Below are positions 62,631-64,000 of a stretch of DNA of 64,000 bases, piece by piece (within the stretch, counting starts at the first letter, position 1; every line of letters begins with the position of its first letter). The position numbers and the translations under genes are program-made. The notes beneath the pieces were generated by a model. It worked only from the letters and a program-made list of their open reading frames with translations, was not told the origin of the DNA and did not search any database. This stretch comes from Afipia sp. P52-10 (GTDB lineage: Bacteria > Pseudomonadota > Alphaproteobacteria > Rhizobiales > Xanthobacteraceae): the NCBI RefSeq assembly GCF_000516555.1, contig NZ_AZSJ01000003.1:567959-631958 (forward strand), in the 5' to 3' direction.

Positions 62631-62779
62631 GAAATCATGACTGCCGCCACGACTGCAATCGTGGCATGGTAACTGGTTCGAGGCAATCACAGGAACCGTT
62701 AACGTGCGTTTCAGACGTGCAGCCGCACACGTGCGCGGAATGCTCTTTCCGGTTTCGTTCACATCGCTGATACACCGCC

Positions 62780-63715
62780 CTACCAGGGAACGTTCTTCAG
62801 CTTCTGGATCAAAAAATCGGAAAACACCCGTACCTTCGGTGCGAGGTGCTTGCTGCTCGAATAGGCAACATAGACGCCGGCTTCCGGCGTACTCGTCCAT
62901 TCGGGAAGCAACTGAACGAGATCGCCCCTGGCGATGCTTTCGGAGCACAGATAACTGGCCACCAGCCCGATACCGCGCCCACGCAATGCCGTCTCATAGA
63001 TTGCTTCGGAGTTGTCGGACCTGAACTCACCGGACACCTTGACCTCTTCGCTCTGTTCGCCGGATTTGAATCGCCAAACGGTTCCGCAGGCCGAATAGTG
63101 ACTGAAGCTCAGACAATGATGCTCGGCTAGATCGCCCGGATGCGCCGGCACGCCGTGGCGCTCGATGTAAGACGGCGACGCCACCACAAGCCTCCGGTTG
63201 GACGCGATCTTGCGTGCGATCAGCGTGGAGTCGGGCAGCGCGCCAATCCGCACCACAGCGTCATAGGACTCTTCGATCAGATCAACGAAGCGGTCGGTGT
63301 AGTTCGCCTCGACCTTGACCTTCGGATAGGCGTCGAGAAACTCGCTGATGATTTCGGACAAACGAAGACGGCCGAACGCGACCGGGAAGCTGACGCGCAA
63401 GAGACCGTTCGGTTCAGACGTGAGCGATGCAACCATCGCATCGGCATCGGCAAGGTGGTTGAATATCTGTACGCACTGCGCATGGTAAAGCCGTCCGGCT
63501 TCGGTCAACGCAACGCGGCGCGTGGTGCGCTCAAACAGCCGCAGACCGAGTGCGTCCTCCAGCCTGGATACTTTCCGGCTGACGGTGGAGGGCGATGTCC
63601 CGATCACATTGGCTGCGGCAATAAAGCTCAAATGCTCCGCGACCGAAACGAACGACGCGATGAGGTTCAGCCGGTCGACATCCATGGACGATCGGACGGG
63701 TGCTGTGTTGCGCAT
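62780..63715 (-). CDS. LysR-family transcriptional regulator
   Basis: A 311-aa regulator: winged helix NLIASFVSVAEHLSFIAAANVIGTSPSTVSRKVSRLEDALGLRLFERTTRRVALTEAG and a CrgA/TarA-like effector domain (FPVAFGRLRLSEIISEFLDAYPKVKVEANYTDRFVDLIEESYDAVVRIG). The SSTVSRKV-type recognition helix and FERTTRRV resemble LysR members that regulate divergent oxidoreductase or efflux genes. Start at 63715 follows GAGAG; an ATG 30 bp downstream has no ribosome site. The partner gene lies outside the window. Confidence 0.88.
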   Translation of the reverse strand: MRNTAPVRSSMDVDRLNLIASFVSVAEHLSFIAAANVIGTSPSTVSRKVSRLEDALGLRLFERTTRRVALTEAGRLYHAQCVQIFNHLADADAMVASLTSEPNGLLRVSFPVAFGRLRLSEIISEFLDAYPKVKVEANYTDRFVDLIEESYDAVVRIGALPDSTLIARKIASNRRLVVASPSYIERHGVPAHPGDLAEHHCLSFSHYSACGTVWRFKSGEQSEEVKVSGEFRSDNSEAIYETALRGRGIGLVASYLCSESIARGDLVQLLPEWTSTPEAGVYVAYSSSKHLAPKVRVFSDFLIQKLKNVPW

Positions 63716-64000
63716 GTCCTGCTCTCGTTTTCTGCATCGTTGGATTTTCTCCCTGACTCGATCTACGACACGCAAATCGCGTGCCACCGTGTGACATCGA
63801 CAATCCCCTTGAATTCAGCAGCCTGACGTTCTGGATGGCGCATCGGCGGGCTGGGTTCGTCATCAGCATTGCTGCATTTCTGCACCAATCTGCTGCATGG
63901 AGCCGAATTAACCGCCAGCCACTGCCTGGCTATGGTCCATCGATGGGCGGCGACGCGAAACCTTCGTGTGCCAGCGACCGGAATACGCGGCGCTTTGCCA
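63716..64000. other. Divergent promoter region at the window end
   Basis: Contains repeated TGCTGCA/CTGCA elements around 63869-63895 (CTGCATTTCTGCA then CTGCTGCA) that could bind the LysR protein. A short open frame from ATG at 63930 runs off the window edge and cannot be judged. Confidence 0.3.

Larger units (their letters stand above)
62357..62779. other. 423-bp intergenic region with palindrome and hairpin
   Basis: Contains a possible 43-aa ORF at 62387-62518, a near-perfect palindrome at 62609-62630, and a hairpin at 62646-62665 (GCCACGA and TCGTGGC across a 6-nt loop). Nothing else is recognised. Confidence 0.4.

Overview
The window is a GC-rich chromosomal stretch that looks like an alphaproteobacterium of the order Hyphomicrobiales, most likely the Bradyrhizobium/Rhodopseudomonas/Afipia group. 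This is inferred from gene content, not from a marker gene: five Bug/TctC periplasmic binding proteins, two IalB-like proteins, several acyl-CoA dehydrogenases, a proline/arginine-rich N-terminal extension on a TonB-dependent receptor, and a prkA-yeaH-spoVR operon. I see no rRNA, tRNA, CRISPR array, insertion sequence or phage gene. Coding density is high and strand switches fall at divergent regulator/operon pairs, several with clear palindromic operators.

Layout. (1) 1-5.5 kb: the end of an ABC ATPase, then a valine-catabolism operon (mmsA, isobutyryl-CoA dehydrogenase, mmsB) with a divergent LysR regulator. (2) 5.6-10.6 kb: an SDR / Leu-Ile-Val-type binding protein / SDR operon divergent from a MaoC hydratase and a MarR regulator. 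Two matching 26-bp palindromes lie in the shared promoter region. (3) 10.6-19.7 kb: nine same-strand genes forming a probable 9-kb operon for CoA-dependent breakdown of a carboxylic or dicarboxylic acid (BKACE, acyl-CoA dehydrogenase, MaoC hydratase, type III CoA-transferase, two Bug proteins, MDR oxidoreductase, CitE-like lyase, acyl-CoA dehydrogenase). A FadR/GntR-type operator sits upstream and a FadR/GntR-type regulator is encoded nearby at 22.1 kb. (4) 22.8-28.2 kb: a second reverse operon (crotonase, Bug protein, nitronate-monooxygenase-like flavoprotein, cyclase-family hydrolase) with a divergent LysR gene and two strong palindromes between them. (5) 28.4-35.9 kb: an unusual locus of globin, HEAT-repeat protein, 2x[4Fe-4S] ferredoxin and AprA-like flavoprotein on one strand, divergent from a DUF971 protein, a duplicated-permease ABC subunit and an ATPase with a C-terminal regulatory domain. 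It has no binding protein. (6) 36-42.3 kb: an HtrA-like protease, then prkA-yeaH-spoVR. (7) 42.5-56 kb: mixed metabolic, envelope and transport genes, including panE-like, ialB-like (twice), yghU, ACAD11-like, a Bcr/CflA-type MFS pump, a prokaryotic ionotropic-glutamate-receptor-like channel with an atypical filter, another Bug protein, a class III aminotransferase and an RpiR regulator. (8) 56-61.5 kb: an iron-uptake type operon (TonB-dependent receptor, DUF4198, DUF3649, PepSY, DUF3325). (9) 61.8-64 kb: two small proteins, a 423-bp gap with a palindrome, and a LysR regulator whose divergent partner lies beyond the window.

The first 28 kb reads as a catabolic island that takes up organic acids through periplasmic binding proteins, activates them as CoA thioesters and degrades them by beta-oxidation-like steps, with each module under its own LysR, MarR or GntR regulator. 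The least explained unit is the AprBA-like / HEAT / duplicated-permease locus at 29-36 kb, my best candidate for an uncharacterised system. Start codons were chosen from Shine-Dalgarno matches and family N-termini. All functions are read from motifs by eye, without database searches.
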